Source of the DNA: Euonymus europaeus
Lineage: Eukaryota; Streptophyta; Magnoliopsida; Celastrales; Celastraceae
Reading direction: 5' to 3'
DNA length: 64,000 nucleotides
Assembly (NCBI GenBank): GCA_963580455.1
Contig: OY756967.1
Coordinates: 18,646,022-18,710,021, forward strand
The translations under genes and the position numbers were made by a program. The notes beneath the pieces were generated by a model. It did not search any database. It was not told the DNA's origin and worked only from the letters and a program-made list of their open reading frames with translations. Below are positions 11,905-24,952 of this stretch, in pieces (within the stretch, counting starts at the first letter, position 1; every line of letters starts with the position of its first letter).

Positions 11905-13684
11905 AGCTGCGATTAAATTAATTGATTATATTGAGGTCACATACCTAGAATTAAAATGATCTGATTCAACGTGAAAGAATTCTACGAAGTAGAATTAACA
12001 AGAGGTTATAAAGCACAGAGCTTGTAACATAGCAAAGTATTACATCAAATCATTCAAGTAATGAAACTTTCAGATGAGACTAGAACTAAACTGCTTCTAT
12101 CCTCTCAACAGATGGCCGAGCACGAAATCATTTAGAACCAGTTCCACTTGATGCTCCATGCACAATGCATTAAACATGATATTGATATCATACCATTTAA
12201 GGCTACAGCGAATAATTCTTCGTTTTCTCAGTAATCTCATATATATTTATATTGTGTAATGCATGTGTCCAAAGCCCTGAAAATTATTGTTTCAAGACCT
12301 CAAACCATGGAATCGAGACAAAATACATTAAGATTCTAAATTTTCCTATATTTCCTAACCACAGAATCGAGAGAATTCGTGTAGTAAATAAGAAGAAGAT
12401 AATATGAACCCTAAAAGATTATCATAAAAGGAGACGAGAATTGTGTAAATTTATGTCACTCACTACTACATCTGTGTATGACAAAAGATTTACCATAAAA
12501 GGAGACGAGAGCTTGTGACCTTCCACTGATCGCTCGCGCCGTCACAGAGAGTGAGAAAGACGAGACTGCAGTGCAAATGGACGAAGTAACTGAAATTAGG
12601 GATATTTTAATTTATTTATGAGAAGTAAAAATCAATTACAAATTATTTAGGGACTTTGAATCATATATACGCTAGCTAAAAAAATGTCTTAATTTTAATT
12701 TTTATTATTTTCTTATTATAAGTTAACTAGTATATCTTAAGATATTATTTTTAGATTACTATTGTTATTGTTCAGTAGTATTTTTTAGATAAAATTCTCA
12801 ATTTTTATTAATTCAATAAAAAGTTATTAACAAAGAGTCTTAATAATATATCTATAATACGCTTACAAATTACTTGAAAACTATAACTAAATAATAACTT
12901 TTCTTATGAAAAAAGATTAATTCGACGAAAGCTGCTAACAAAATCTTAATATGCCGATAGGTTTACAGACCCCTTGAAAACCCTAACTAAAATAGTCTTT
13001 CCTAATAAAAAATATTTTTTAACTCCTAAAAATATACTTCCTAACAAATACTAATTAACTTATATAAGTCACAACCTAGTCAATCTCAATCCAAATTAAT
13101 AAAATTCATTACTTGCATTAATCCCTAAAGAAGAAGCCTTCTTGAGGTTCCATATATGGTATTCTCTGTACGGGAAATAATGGAACAAGGCTTGATTTGA
13201 TGAAGCTCGGCTACTTGAGCAGCTGACATGAGGGGTTAATTGAGATTGTCTAGCTAGAAGATCAAATAATCCTAGCTTAAGCACCACAACCAAAACAATT
13301 TTCCACAGATCAAAATTTGGTAACCCAGTGGACTATTCTGTCCCCTTATTAACTTTCTTTCTGAAGATAGAGTACTAACCCATCTGGTACGTGTATGTGA
13401 GGAAAAAAGATAAAAAATTGCATCGTCCAACAAAATTTACAAATAACAAATTCAAAAACTTGACAAATTAATTAAGGCAAGCCTGAAAAATCTATTAAGG
13501 TTCATTCAAAATGTCTTAAATTTCAGAAAGATGTCAGAATGTAAGATGTTGGTTGCAAAAAAAATATTAAAAGAAATTGCATAAACAATAGTACCAATAC
13601 CTCTCTGTATATCCCAACTAACATAAATTAGTTCGTTGCCTACTAATCAATACCCTAATGACCAAAAAAGAGAGAGAAGAAAAT
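11905..13684. other. Non-coding; likely leader exon of the 11.1-11.9 kb gene at 12500-12590
   Basis: At about 12500-12590 the minus strand has a CT-rich leader, then CTCCTTTTATG|GTAAATC, a plausible donor. Together with the acceptor just before 11904 this could be a 5' UTR exon. An imperfect direct repeat (CATAAAAGGAGACGAGA) occurs near 12424 and 12493. 12600-13090 is very AT-rich with nothing recognised. A 65-codon minus-strand frame at 13096-13293 has no recognisable features. Confidence 0.35.
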
Positions 13685-15689
13685 CTAATCTACTATTATT
13701 AAATCTTCATCATCAAGATCATGCAAATAGGATCGGTATATCTTGGCAGCAGACACCTCGCTCATAAGATCTGTATTTTCTTGCTCCAATCTCTCACTCT
13801 TGTCTTTCAACTCATTCACATCCTCATCATAAACTCGTTTTGTAGCAGAAATCTCATACAAAAGTAGTATCTTCTCTTGCTTCAAGCTCTCACATTTAAC
13901 TTCCAACTCGTTCACAGCTTCAGCAGCAAATTTTGCATCAGACATAAGCTCTGCATTCTCTTGCTCCAAGCTTTCACACTTGACTTCCAACTCGCTCACA
14001 GCAGCCTCAGCAGCAAATTTTTCAGCAGAATTCTTATACATAAGCTCTGTCTTCTCTTGCTCCAACCTCCTACAGTTCTCTTCCATCTCATCCACAACTT
14101 GGGCATCGACTTTTGCGGCCAATTTTGCTGATAATTCAATTTTTTCTTCCATTAACTTCATATAGTCTTCCTCCATTGACTCATAACATGATTTGTAGAA
14201 CTTGTAGGACGATTTTAGTTCGTTGAGCAATTGGAGACTGTACTGTAGGTTTTTGTTCTCATGCTTAAGAATGGTGTTACGGTTCTCATAGTCTAATGTA
14301 GTCCGGACCTGAAATTCGTACCACGAGTTCGCCTCGGATAGTTGGGTAACTAAATCACTATTTTCCTGTCTCAATGTTGTAAGATTCTTGGAGAAAATGT
14401 ATAGAGACTTAGTTACTCGATCAAGGGTGGTAGTTAGATCCTCTTTTTCCTTGTTGTGCTCAACACATTGATCTTGAAGCACTTTTATGCGAAGTTTGGC
14501 ATCGGTGAGTCTTCTATAAAGATCGATTTCGTTGAAGGAGGAAAGTCGTTGATTTTCCTCATATGTCTTCAACTCCTCACTCTTGTTGTCTTTGTCAGTT
14601 TGGACTGGTTTTTCTTCTTCTTGAAATTTGTTTTCTGACTCCGATTGCTTATTCTCTTCGACTACAGCAGCATCGGCTTCAGTGTTCTGCCATAGCAAAT
14701 AATTGTTTAGGTAGAGCATTAGAAATAACGTCACCGAAAAAATAAATCCACCATGCAACTTACCTCTGATTCCTGATCAGTAGTTCTAGTACGAGCATAT
14801 TCTTCATCTTGTAGCTTCTGGTATCGTAGCATGTAAAGTCCATTGATGAAAGCGAAAAGAAGAAGTGTCATCTCAAAAGCGAATGACCATCCCAAAGCAA
14901 GCCAGAGTATCACAACAAGGAATCCAATTCTTTCTCCATAGAATGCAAGTCTGTTGAACTTTGCATCAACTTCCTGTACCCACCCAAGCCAATTTTGATC
15001 AACAATTATGTATAATACAATAAAAATTACAGAATTTTAGATAATATTCTAATTCATACTTCAATAAAGTATATTTCTTACGTACTGGAGTATGATTATG
15101 ACTACTAATCCACTATAATTAAAGTGACCCAAATTTTACAAGTAGAGATTCTAAATTCTAATAGAGCAGATCAACTTATGAATGTAAAGTAACCCTAATC
15201 AATATTGTAAAGTAACCCTAATCGGACCGATAAAGATTCTACTTGAAAGAATCATAATTTTTTGTGTAATATTGAATATATTGATTAGTTAACATACTTA
15301 TTGCTGAAGAAAAATATATAAAATTAAGAATATCACAATATTAGGAATAAATAAATAAATAAAAGTTTGTAGGGTTCATGATCAGCATGCTATAACATTG
15401 AAATCAAATCAAATTAATCGCGCATATATATGAGATTATACGTATTGATTGCACTCACAGATGAATAAGGATGGCCAATACGACGTCGTTCCAAGTAGAG
15501 CACGACATAGTTGTAGTGAGTGAAGACGAGAAAACATGCAGCGAAAGCAAAGTCGAGAAAATCACTGGTCCTGTGATCATAGGAGAAACTGAGGATCAGA
15601 AACATCGTCAGACGATCGAACCAGAACATCAAGCTCTCTGCATTACGTATCTCCTCGATCTTCAGCGTTCTCCTAGTACTCGCCGCCAT
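13685..15689 (-). CDS. Membrane protein with long C-terminal coiled coil, function unknown
   Basis: Three exons, all phase 0: 15689-15459, 14973-14764 and 14686-13685, giving 480 residues. I chose ATG 15689 (context AATAATGGCGGCG) over the in-frame ATG at 15737 because it fits plant start contexts. Residues about 25-70 and 90-130 hold hydrophobic segments (LTMFLILSF; FAFAACFLVF; GFLVVILWLALGWSF; MTLLLFAFINGLYML), suggesting four membrane spans. From about residue 150 the protein is a charged coiled coil. It contains imperfect repeats of about 35 residues with the core ELEVKCESLEQENAELM (near 13880-14080) and related copies on either side. It ends in an acidic DLDDEDLIIVD tail. I do not recognise the family. 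The architecture suggests a membrane-anchored tether. All splice sites are canonical and there are no internal stops. Confidence 0.8.
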
Positions 15690-16985
15690 TATTCCAACTG
15701 TCTCAGTTGATAAGCACACACCAGAAAACATGACCAAGGAAAAGATGGAGGATTAGGGTTTTTGGTGGGTTTAATGCGAAACAATAGAAGGCAACGAAGA
15801 GTGGGTGTATTTATTTATAGTTTCAGAAAGAGGAGTCCGTGTGTGTTTCGAAGATTGTTGTATGCGGGATCCATGCATCCCATACTTATCAACAAATTAA
15901 CATTTTGAGTTTTTGTTAATGGCATATTTGTAATTATCTTAGCTAGTGTGAATTTCTCTTTTCTAGTTATTATAATGGGAATGGGATTATTGTTACCTAA
16001 CGACAAGCTTGTTGTAAGTTGTAACTCCAACTCTTCTAATATTTATAATATTAGGATTCTCTATTATATTTATAATCTTAGAATATTATTTTTACAAGGG
16101 AAGCCATGATAATCATCATTTGGATATGTTAGAAACTTTGTTAGTTATGGCTATCTACCAAACCTGAATAACAAATTTTGCTTTTGAATTACAGGACTAT
16201 ATAGCTACACAGAAATTCAGAATGATATTGAAACAAAGCTAGTATAAATCATCTTAAGATTTTTAGATCGGGTAGTCTAAAATTTGGAGATAAGTCGAGA
16301 CTTGAACAATCAAACTGTCAGCAAAACTCACGCATGTATAATCTAAGAAATGCATATATATAAAATTAAAATAGATACTCGAAAAGCATTTCAAGAGGAA
16401 AAACCGAGACGAGGTTTAAACCTCTGGCCTTAAAGAGATTTTGTCTGATTTTTATGGTGTGCTTGCAGCTATCGTAATATCACCTTACAAGTTTACTCGG
16501 TCACACACTATGGTATCACATTTCATGGTGTAACGGTAAATCAAGAACCTTAGTCATGAATGGAGGATGACAGACAATGAAGGAGGAGGAGTGGAAGAAG
16601 AAAATTGAAAAGAAATTGCTCTAAAATATATATTTTTCTCTCCTCCAAAGAAATTATTTTAAACAAAAAATAATATAAGTGAAAATTATTTTTCAATAAA
16701 TCAAAGGTTTTTTTGTTTGTTGATAAGCCCTTTATATGGACTTCTTAATCCATTTAGTCTTTTCAAAGTGTTTGCAACCTAATACACCCTTAAGTATTTG
16801 AATCATGACTCAATAAAGACAAATTCAATATTTTAGCCAGTTTAATGACAAGTTTACTCTTTCTTTCTCTCACACACTCTCTCTTCATCTCTCACTCGCA
16901 CAACCTTAATGACAAGTTTACTATTTCTTTCTCTCACACACTCCAGATATGTCTTTCTAGCTGACTTTTCTAATTTCTATGGCAC
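15690..16985. other. Non-coding; upstream region of the coiled-coil gene plus repeats
   Basis: No gene supported. A direct duplication lies at about 16847-16883 and 16910-16945 (core AATGACAAGTTTACT followed by CT/CA-rich text). The remainder is AT-rich. Confidence 0.4.
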
Positions 16986-17540
16986 TAACACTATATCTTA
17001 GGCTAAAATGAATGTTATTCTAGATGGCATAACTATGACATCTCTATGGGCTTCAATAAAATTTTTCTGGAATCTAACTCTTTGATTGTCATCAATATTT
17101 TGTCAAACTGTTCTAGTTGTCCTTGGAATCTTTTTTATCTTAAAAGAAAAATTGATAAATATTGTTGTCTCAATATTGACATAAATTTCAAGCATATCTT
17201 TAGAGAAGTTAATTGTGAGACTGACTTGTTGGCTACCCAAGCTTCCCAAAGCAATTTATCTACCTCTTATTACAGGTTCTTTGATCTTCCTGCTAAAGTA
17301 AAGGGTACTCTTCGAATGGACTATATGGGCATCCCTGCTCTGAGATCGTTTAGATTTTAATTTTTCTTTCGGATTGGAGTCTCTAGCTTGTGTTTGTTCT
17401 TCTTATTTGGCCTTGTCCCTTGTTGGATGAAGTCCTTGTTGATGGGTTACGCCTAGTCTCTCCATTGTGAGCTCTCGGAGAAGTGCTATTCTTCTCCTCT
17501 TTTGAAATAATATCTCCTTTTTTTATATAAAAAAAATCTT
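16986..17540 (+). mobile_element. LINE (L1-type) 3' remnant: RNase H-like tail
   Basis: 17046-17360 is open and reads as the end of a plant LINE RNase H-like domain: FLESNSLIVI, then INFKHIFREVNCETDLLATQ, then the typical closing text LPAKVKGTLRMDYMGIP. It ends with a T-rich stretch and TATAAAAAAAATC at about 17519-17538, consistent with a LINE 3' UTR and short tail. Strongly 5'-truncated, with no reverse transcriptase present. Confidence 0.75.
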
Positions 17541-18798
17541 ATCAATAATGAATCATTATCGTCCGACTATCGTTTTTGTCGTCGTAACCACCAAATCAAA
17601 GATGAGGACGAGTGATAATTTATGTTCGAGAGGTCAGATGCTACGTGATAATCGCACAGGTAATGCAAAAGGAAGTGGATATTGGGAGAGAGAATTTTAA
17701 AAAATAGTGGGCACCACAATTGCCATGTCACCAGTCAAGCTAGCTCTGCTGGGATATTGTTGGAATGCGTTTAGCTGGGATCCCTATGATTTCCATTTTT
17801 CTGTGTTACTTGTGATCCTTTCTTAGGTGGCAAAGCCTGATTGATTCTTTGACTAATTCTGAAGGAATGAATACACACACATACATGTGTATGAGATCTA
17901 AAAATGAGATATTAACTTATGGGGTCTAAAATATTTTTTAGAAACTGAAAAAATAATATTTATATTTTGTTTGATTTTACTAATCTAATTATATATTTTT
18001 TATTTGAAACAAAATCAAATTTATTCTGATTGAAACATCAAATGTTTGAGTTTATACTCGATGATATGGAATTGTCATGTCTTTTTCATGTTGAATTTTT
18101 TTTAATAAAAAATATATGGTCGGATTTATAAAACCGATCCAAATATAACTATAATTTTCAAAAAAATTATGATTAGAAATCAAATAATGGAAGCAGGCAT
18201 CGACCCCAAAAATAAGCTAAAAAGTTAAAAACTCATTTTAAGATCTTATAGACTAGTTAAGTCATATATAATTTTGAATTTCAAATTCAAATCTCACCCC
18301 CTTTCTCATAAGAAGAAAATGATGTATCTAGGCATGATTGGATAAATGAGCAAGCCCGGTGAATTCATCAAAGTGACCTAAGGCCCACACCATAAACAAC
18401 TTGGTTAAACTTACCGAGTTAATGTTGGGATCCATAAACAACTTGGTTAAACTTACCGAGTTAATGTTGGGATTGCTAGGATGTTATATGTTGCAACAAC
18501 GTTTTACATCTTATGGGTAAGTATCTCATGGGATCCCATACCTATGTGGCATTGTGATGTGGATTCTGACTGAATTTTTTTGAAAATCGTGAGACACACA
18601 CATACACACACTCTCTCACACGGTAGACACACACACACACTCTCTCATTCTCACATACTCTCTCTCACATCGTTTCTCTCTCTTCTAAAACACAATGAAT
18701 GTTATTTCATTGTTTCAAGACAACGGAATACAAAATTCAAAATCCAAATTTTTAGCCTAAAATTTATATGTTATACTATTGTGGGTGTGCAAGCTTAG
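17541..18798. repeat. Non-coding; 42-bp tandem duplication and CA/CT microsatellites
   Basis: A 42-bp unit beginning CATAAACAACTTGGTTAAAC is present twice head to tail, at 18391-18432 and 18433-18473, essentially identical, so the duplication is recent. CA and CT simple repeats cover about 18593-18675. The rest is AT-rich and unidentified. Confidence 0.6.
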
Positions 18799-19035
18799 CG
18801 ACCCATATTGGCTCCTTATGACATTTGTTTGGCAACGACTCTCTCCTACAAGCATGATCTACAATATGAAGTAGTTCGTATTCCAAGATCGAACAATCAA
18901 TTAGCGGATTCATTAGCTCATATTGGAATGATTTCTAGAGATCCTCTCATTTTATTAGGACGTGTTCCTTCTCATTGCAATGTAATGATTGACTCTCCTG
19001 CTTTTTAATGAAAGTCTCTTTTATTCTAAAAAAAA
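18799..19035 (+). mobile_element. LINE/retroelement RNase H-like remnant
   Basis: A 66-codon frame contains YEVVRIPRSNNQLADSLAHI, the last block of the RNase H-like fold found at the end of plant retroelement polyproteins (invariant N..AD.LA). A stop and a CTAAAAAAAATTG tail follow. Only the 3' end is left. LINE is more likely than gypsy, given the following tail and the similar remnants nearby. Confidence 0.6.
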
Positions 19036-19285
19036 TTGAGGGTATGTTATTTCATTGTGCGTATGTTATTCTATTGTGTTTTGCGTATTATTTCATTGTA
19101 TTTTATATGTTATTTCATTGCATGTATGCTATTTCATTATGAGTATATTATTTCATTGTGTTTTGCGTAGTATTCCATTGCATTTGTGTTATTCACTTGT
19201 GTATATTTTATTTCAGTGTTTTATATGTTATTCCATTATTTCTGAAACAGACAATCAATCTCATTGTATCAAAACAATGGAATAA
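19036..19285. repeat. Imperfect tandem repeat built on TTATTTCATTGTG
   Basis: About ten diverged copies of a 20-25-bp unit containing TTATTTCATTGT, or TTATTCCATT, run from about 19048 to 19277. It is an old minisatellite. The open plus-strand frame through it, Cys/Phe/Ile-rich, is a by-product of the repeat. Confidence 0.6.
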
Positions 19286-20124
19286 CACTTGAGCCGATAA
19301 AACATATCGACATTTTATGAAATCTAAAATGTATTTTGGGAGATAAATCATTTTAAAATTCTATTTTTTTTTTTAGAAAAACGCTTTAGTTGGCACACCT
19401 CTCCCAAAATTCAAATTTGTCTGGGTCAATATGTATGTGTCTCATAAATTTAAATTTACCAAGTCATCTTGTCCAGCTAGTATGCCAAATAGGAAATGGG
19501 ATACCATGAGACCTTAAGCCATGAGATATATATCATTTTCTTATATGTTGAGATCGAAATGGGACTGTAATTAGTGTAATTATTGAAATCATTTCAAATC
19601 ATTTTTTTAATAATTAGTTTTTTATTAGGATTTCATCGTAAAGATTTAGAATTTAAAAATTTTAAAAAATTGATAAAAAAATTATCGTTCAAAAGCAAAT
19701 CAAATAAACCAAATTACAGTCTTTTACAGAGTAGTTATACAGACTCAACTTAAGATATGATAAAATGGTGTTTAGAATTTAGTGTACAATTTTTAATTTA
19801 GAGGTTTAGAATTTAAAATTTAAAATGTATAATTATTTTTTCCAAAATCGTCTATCTTATAATACGATGATCAAAATACTTAATAATACAAAAAATAATA
19901 ATTTGGAGATTATTTTGGATGGTAATTACAACTAATTACAACGAAGCTAAAGTGATTACAATTCCTAAACCCTAATTACAGTTTAAGTAAATAAGTAAGT
20001 AATTACAGCCCGATCCCAACAACCAGTCCCGTTCCGTTCCGTTGACTTGACGATAAAATAAAAAGTAGATTCCGAGTTGGTAACCTCTCAACTACCCACC
20101 ACGTTCCGGTGTCTCCGATAAATA
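19286..20124. other. Non-coding; upstream region of the HGSNAT-like gene
   Basis: No gene seen. AT-rich to about 19990, then a GC-richer leader with repeated GTTCCGTTCC text at 20028-20041 directly before the start codon region. No clear TATA box was chosen. Confidence 0.35.
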
Positions 20125-23100
20125 ATGGGCGATTACCAGCTGTTACCGGAAATTGAGGAACAGTCGAAACCTTCAGAGGTCATCAGTGCGAAAGCCACAC
20201 GTGTCGTCTCCGTCGATGTCTTTCGTGGACTCTCTGTTTTCGTAAGTTCTTTCTTCTCAGTCTCAGCTCCTACGTACAGCCATTATTTTCAAATCTGCTA
20301 ATTTTTGTTTTGTTTTTTTCTTTTAATTTCTTGAATTTTTATGCCTTGTAAGGAATGTTTGATCTCCATCAACCCCCGTCAATGCAGTTGACTTTTAGCT
20401 TGGTTTCTGAGGAAATCCTTTTCTTTTTTCTTTTTTTTTTTAAAAAATTAAGTTCATTAAGCAGAGGCGTGTTCTTTAATTTTTGTGTGCGAGGCGTGTT
20501 CTTTAATTTTGGTGTCAGAGTGATTTTTTTTTTGTTGGGTTTGGCAGCTAATGATGCTTGTGGACTATGGAGGAGCAGTGTTTCCAAGTATTGCTCATTC
20601 GCCGTGGAATGGACTTCGCTTGGCCGAATTTGTGATGCCTCTTTTTCTTTTCATTGCTGGGATTTCTATTGCACTTGCCTTCAAGGTACTAATGGAGTTT
20701 CTTTGATCTCTGTTGTTATGATTGGTATTAGCGATGTTGTGATTCACATTTGCAGAGGGTGCCAAACAAAGTAGAAGCCACAAGCAAGACAGTGCTTAAG
20801 GCAGTAAAACTGTTTTTACTTGGTGTACTTCTTCAAGGTAACATTTAGCATAAACTTTCTTCATTTTGGAGCAACCGTGGTCATAGACTTCTTTTTCATT
20901 GTAGTCTCACCAAAATTGTTCTGCTTAGAAAGAAGAAAATCCACATTGTTTCAGGTGGCTATTTTCATGGAACTAAATCCTTGACATATGGTCTTGACAT
21001 TGAAAAAATACGCTGGCTTGGCATTTTGCAGGTATGAGCTATTTCATTTGCTGCTTTTAGGCTTCTTATTGTGAATAGAATGATGAAGAACATTGTCAAA
21101 AAATAGATGAATAATGTAATGTGATTGCTCGCATGCATCTGTAGGCCTTTGTTGGGCCATCAGAGATGGAGAGAGAAAGTGTGAAATCAACAGAATTATA
21201 GCAGATTTATGCATGTTATACATGGGATTTAAGTTTTTTAGTTACACAATTACTCCAGTTTAAGGTCCAGTCTCGAATAACTTTTGCCGAATTCTTGAGT
21301 ATATGTTATTCCTTCAAGCCCCTTCCTAAAGCAACAAAGAGTAAGTGCCCGGTATGTTGTATCTCATCAAGAACCACTTGAAAGTATCGGCTAGAATGTT
21401 ACTCTTACCATTCGCAAACGAGTGGTGAAAAACAATCTATGCTTTTTCATCAAAGAGTCTATATATACTGCCATTTTTAAGTTGCATAGTTTTGCTTGTT
21501 AATATCTCATATAATCAGATTGTTAATCTTGTCATTGCTGTCATTCAAGCCAGAGAATATCCATTGGATATTTTGTAGCAGCTTTATGTGAAATCTGGCT
21601 CTCACATCGAACAGGAAGAGAAGTATATTTTTTCAGGAGTTATTGTTGGCACTGGTAAGCTCTTATTTATGGCATTGCACATTTGACCATTTTTAACTAG
21701 CTTTGATTCTTTCTTGAAGACACGACGAATAACAATGTGGGAAATGATCATCTGAATATCTGATCAATATTTTCTATTAGGAGAGTGGGTGAAAATTTCT
21801 TCAAATATTTGTCTTCTTCTTTATTTGTTATCTTTCTAATTTATTTCATCAAAACTTGTGAATGAACGTGACTAACATGTCATCATTTTCTCTTCTTGCT
21901 GGTCACATTATCTAGAAATTCTAAGATTAACATTTCTTGTTTTGCAGGTGCTTGGCATTTTCAATAACTGCTATATACGTGGGATTATTGTATGGTTTAT
22001 ATGTTCCAGATTGGCAAATCAATGTATCAAATGCAACCACTCTTTCAATTCCATCAAATGATACAAATTTATACACGGTGAGGGCTTGCTTTAGTTTTCT
22101 GTTGGAGTTGTTCATTTATGCTAAAGTGCTAATAAATTCTCACCGCGCTTATGCATCTGAGCACATATTCGCTTCTTTGTGTTCTTGTTGTACACTTTAA
22201 TGCTTGAATTTATGTCTATGATCGAACCCAATTCGTTCCCAATTGTATGATGATTATACCAATTACCAAGCCACCCAGTGTTTAAGGGTCGCAGACCTTG
22301 AGTTATGGGATTCCAGTTCCCAGATCTATATGCATATTGCAAACTGTTCTTCAGAGAAATTTCTTTGCTTATCAAAAAAGGACCACTTTATACTAGCACA
22401 GTCTGAGACAGAGTTTGATAGGCAAGCTTATCTGGTGTTCTGAAGCCATAAATTACATGTTGAATAGACTACATCACATCATCCTGCCACTTGTATTTTT
22501 TTTCATAGTTGAACAACTGAGTTAGTGGTTGAGCAGAGTACATGAGGGATAACTTAGCAAAGATCTTCCATGTATCATGTAATTGTTGAGTATCTTAACG
22601 ATTGTATCAAATTCATGAGATTGTGTTTACACTGGTTATATTGGTAGGTGAAATGTTCTGTAAGGGGTGACATTGGACCTGCTTGTAATTCAGCGGGAAT
22701 GATTGACCGTTATGTTCTCGGGGTTGATCATTTATATACAAAGCCTGTATATAGAAATTTAAAGGTATCTGTAAGTTGACAGGCTTATGTACGTGCATGT
22801 GATGCTTATCAACATGTGCAAGATATCAACACCAGTTCCTATTTCAGGAGTGTAACGTGTCCACTAGTGGCCAAGTTCCAGATACTTCACCCGCATGGTG
22901 TCATGCTCCTTTTGATCCCGAAGGTCTTTTAAGGTTGCTTGTCTAAAGGTCCTTTTTTCAGTTTACTTTCTGCATGCAAGTGTTTGTGCATTGTTGCAAG
23001 TTCTTACAATTGAATTCTTTGATATTTGCTACTACATTTTTGCAGCTCTTTAACAGCCGCTGTGACCTGCATAATTGGACTGCAATATGGTCACATTCTT

Positions 23101-24952
23101 GTACATTTACAGGTAATGACTTGCTCTTGTGACCACCTTGTTGTTTATTTATTTATTATGCCTTTGGTCTTTACCATGTAATGTGACATTGTTCTCAAAT
23201 TTTCATGAAAGCTTTTGTTAACCTTGAAAGTCTGAAGCAAATGGCTCATTTTTATGATGGACATTAGATGTTGTTTATGGTTGTCTTATTAATTTCTGGA
23301 ACATCTTGAGATCGACCCTATCTTTTTTGTAAGTTTATATATTGTCAGAAAATTTTGTAGTGACTTCCATTGAGTTGTTAAAATCAAAATATTGACCGAC
23401 TTTAAGTGATCGCTTGTATTTTAGTTTGCTGCTCAAAAGAAATAAAATAGCATTGCTTGTTGTTTAGTTACTTATGTGGTAGAAATTGTTTCAGGAACAC
23501 AAGGGGCGGTTATGTCACTGGTCCTTATTGTCAGTCTTGCTTCTTGTCCTTGGGCTGTTCCTTGTGTTCATAGGTATGCATCATCGTCTTAAATGTATTA
23601 CAGCATAGTTGGACCGGGAAGATGATGGGTGTGAATTGAGAAATTATCATTTCAAATTGATCTCCGTTAAACCGACATTCCATTTGCACAGAAAGCCTCT
23701 TTTTATTCTTGTTGTTGATCTCAATAACCTTTTGATTGCAGTAAAATTGTATGCCTGAAATTTTCACACCTTTTATTTTCTTTTTCAGGCATCCCTGTCA
23801 ATAAATCTCTTTATACAATAAATTATATGTTGATCACTTCAGCTTCTGCGGGAATAACATTTTGCTGCTTCTATCTACTGGTACGTTCTAAGCACGTGTT
23901 CTTATCACCTCTATAAAGTATTAGCTAAACTTTAGGCTCAAGAATATGATATTTTTGGCCTATGATACCTGGACCCAGATACGAGTGTCAGGTATGGGTA
24001 CATATCCTTGTGTCGGGTTCTTCAAATTGGAAATTCATTGGTACAGAGACACCGTTCAAAAATTGGGTACGGGTATGGGGATACATTATCTTAATATAAG
24101 CCTAGGATTAATATGTGAAAATATTAATGTTATGTTACGTTCAATGTAATTTTATAAGGATTTTCTTATTTTTGATACATTTTTTTACTATCAAATGAAG
24201 TTTAGTAATCTTATAGCTAATAACTTTTAGTTTTCTTATACAATTAACCTATATTTACTAATTGTTATATATGGAAGAATTGGGACATAAACATATAATT
24301 ATCTCTCTAATTGAGTTTTCACATTTAATGAGTAGAATAAAAAGGAAAAAAACGAAGTGTCCAATTTTTTTTTGGAGGATCCGACATGGACCATACCCAT
24401 GTCATGTCGTGTCGACATGGCTATGGCAGGGTAAATTGAAGAGCCAAAATAGGTAACAACTCCTACAAATAAGATTATAATACACAAGCACAGCTTGAAC
24501 TTCCAGAGCCAAAATATGTTCATGGAGAATTTTTTTTTGTTGTTGTTAGAGAATAGTCATATTAGCAATTTGTCCTTTTTCTTTGTTTATTTACTAACGG
24601 CTTTTCCGATTTCAACGAGACTCTTTTCCCAGTGCTTATATAGTAAGTGACTGTTTCTAAATGCTTCTTCCACAGATCGATGTCCATGGTTACAGACGCT
24701 TGACATTTATACTTGAGTGGATGGGGATACATTCTTTGAGCATTTTTATTCTTGTAACTTCGAACTTGGCTGTTATGGCAATTCAAGGATTCTATTGGTC
24801 TGTTCCAGCAAATAACTTTGTAAGTTCTGAAGATCTTTTTTGTTGAGACCAGTGTAATCCACAGGCTGTGCGAGGAAAGTTCAGCCAATCCTTTCTTTGG
24901 TTCTTTTGTTTAACAGATCCACTGGATTATAAAGATGTTCGTGCACAATTGA
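20125..24952 (+). CDS. Heparan-alpha-glucosaminide N-acetyltransferase-like multi-pass membrane protein
   Basis: Thirteen exons: 20125-20241, 20548-20685, 20756-20837, 20955-21031, 21554-21654, 21948-22077, 22648-22764, 22848-22933, 23046-23112, 23495-23573, 23789-23880, 24676-24819 and 24917-24952. All are in phase with GT-AG sites and give 421 residues. Family markers are RVVSVDVFRGLSVF (first span), IAHSPWNGLRLAEFVMPLFL (the His matches the proposed catalytic His of animal HGSNAT), the short loop YGLYVPDWQ, a Cys-containing lumenal loop with AWCHAPFDPEGLL, and LEWMGIHSLSIF. About ten hydrophobic spans are visible. Animal HGSNAT passes acetyl groups from acetyl-CoA across the lysosomal membrane. 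Plants lack heparan sulfate, so the substrate is unknown. The last exon gives only IHWIIKMFVHN then a stop, shorter than the best-known plant paralogues, which continue for about 40 residues and end in YWKL. It may be a natural subclade form or a truncation. Introns are large and hold repeats. Confidence 0.9.
23940..24540. repeat. Probable repeat insertion in intron 11 of the HGSNAT-like gene
   Basis: Within the 795-bp intron, 23960-24080 and 24375-24425 carry GTACGGGTATGGGGATAC and GTCATGTCGTGTCGACATGG-like text. This is the style of a dispersed plant repeat with GGGTAC words, and differs from the T-rich intron around it. No coding capacity. Boundaries are not defined. Confidence 0.35.

Noticed and set aside
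13096..13293. 65-codon minus-strand frame
   Set aside because: Short, no motif, no splice partner and an AT-rich surrounding; insufficient support.
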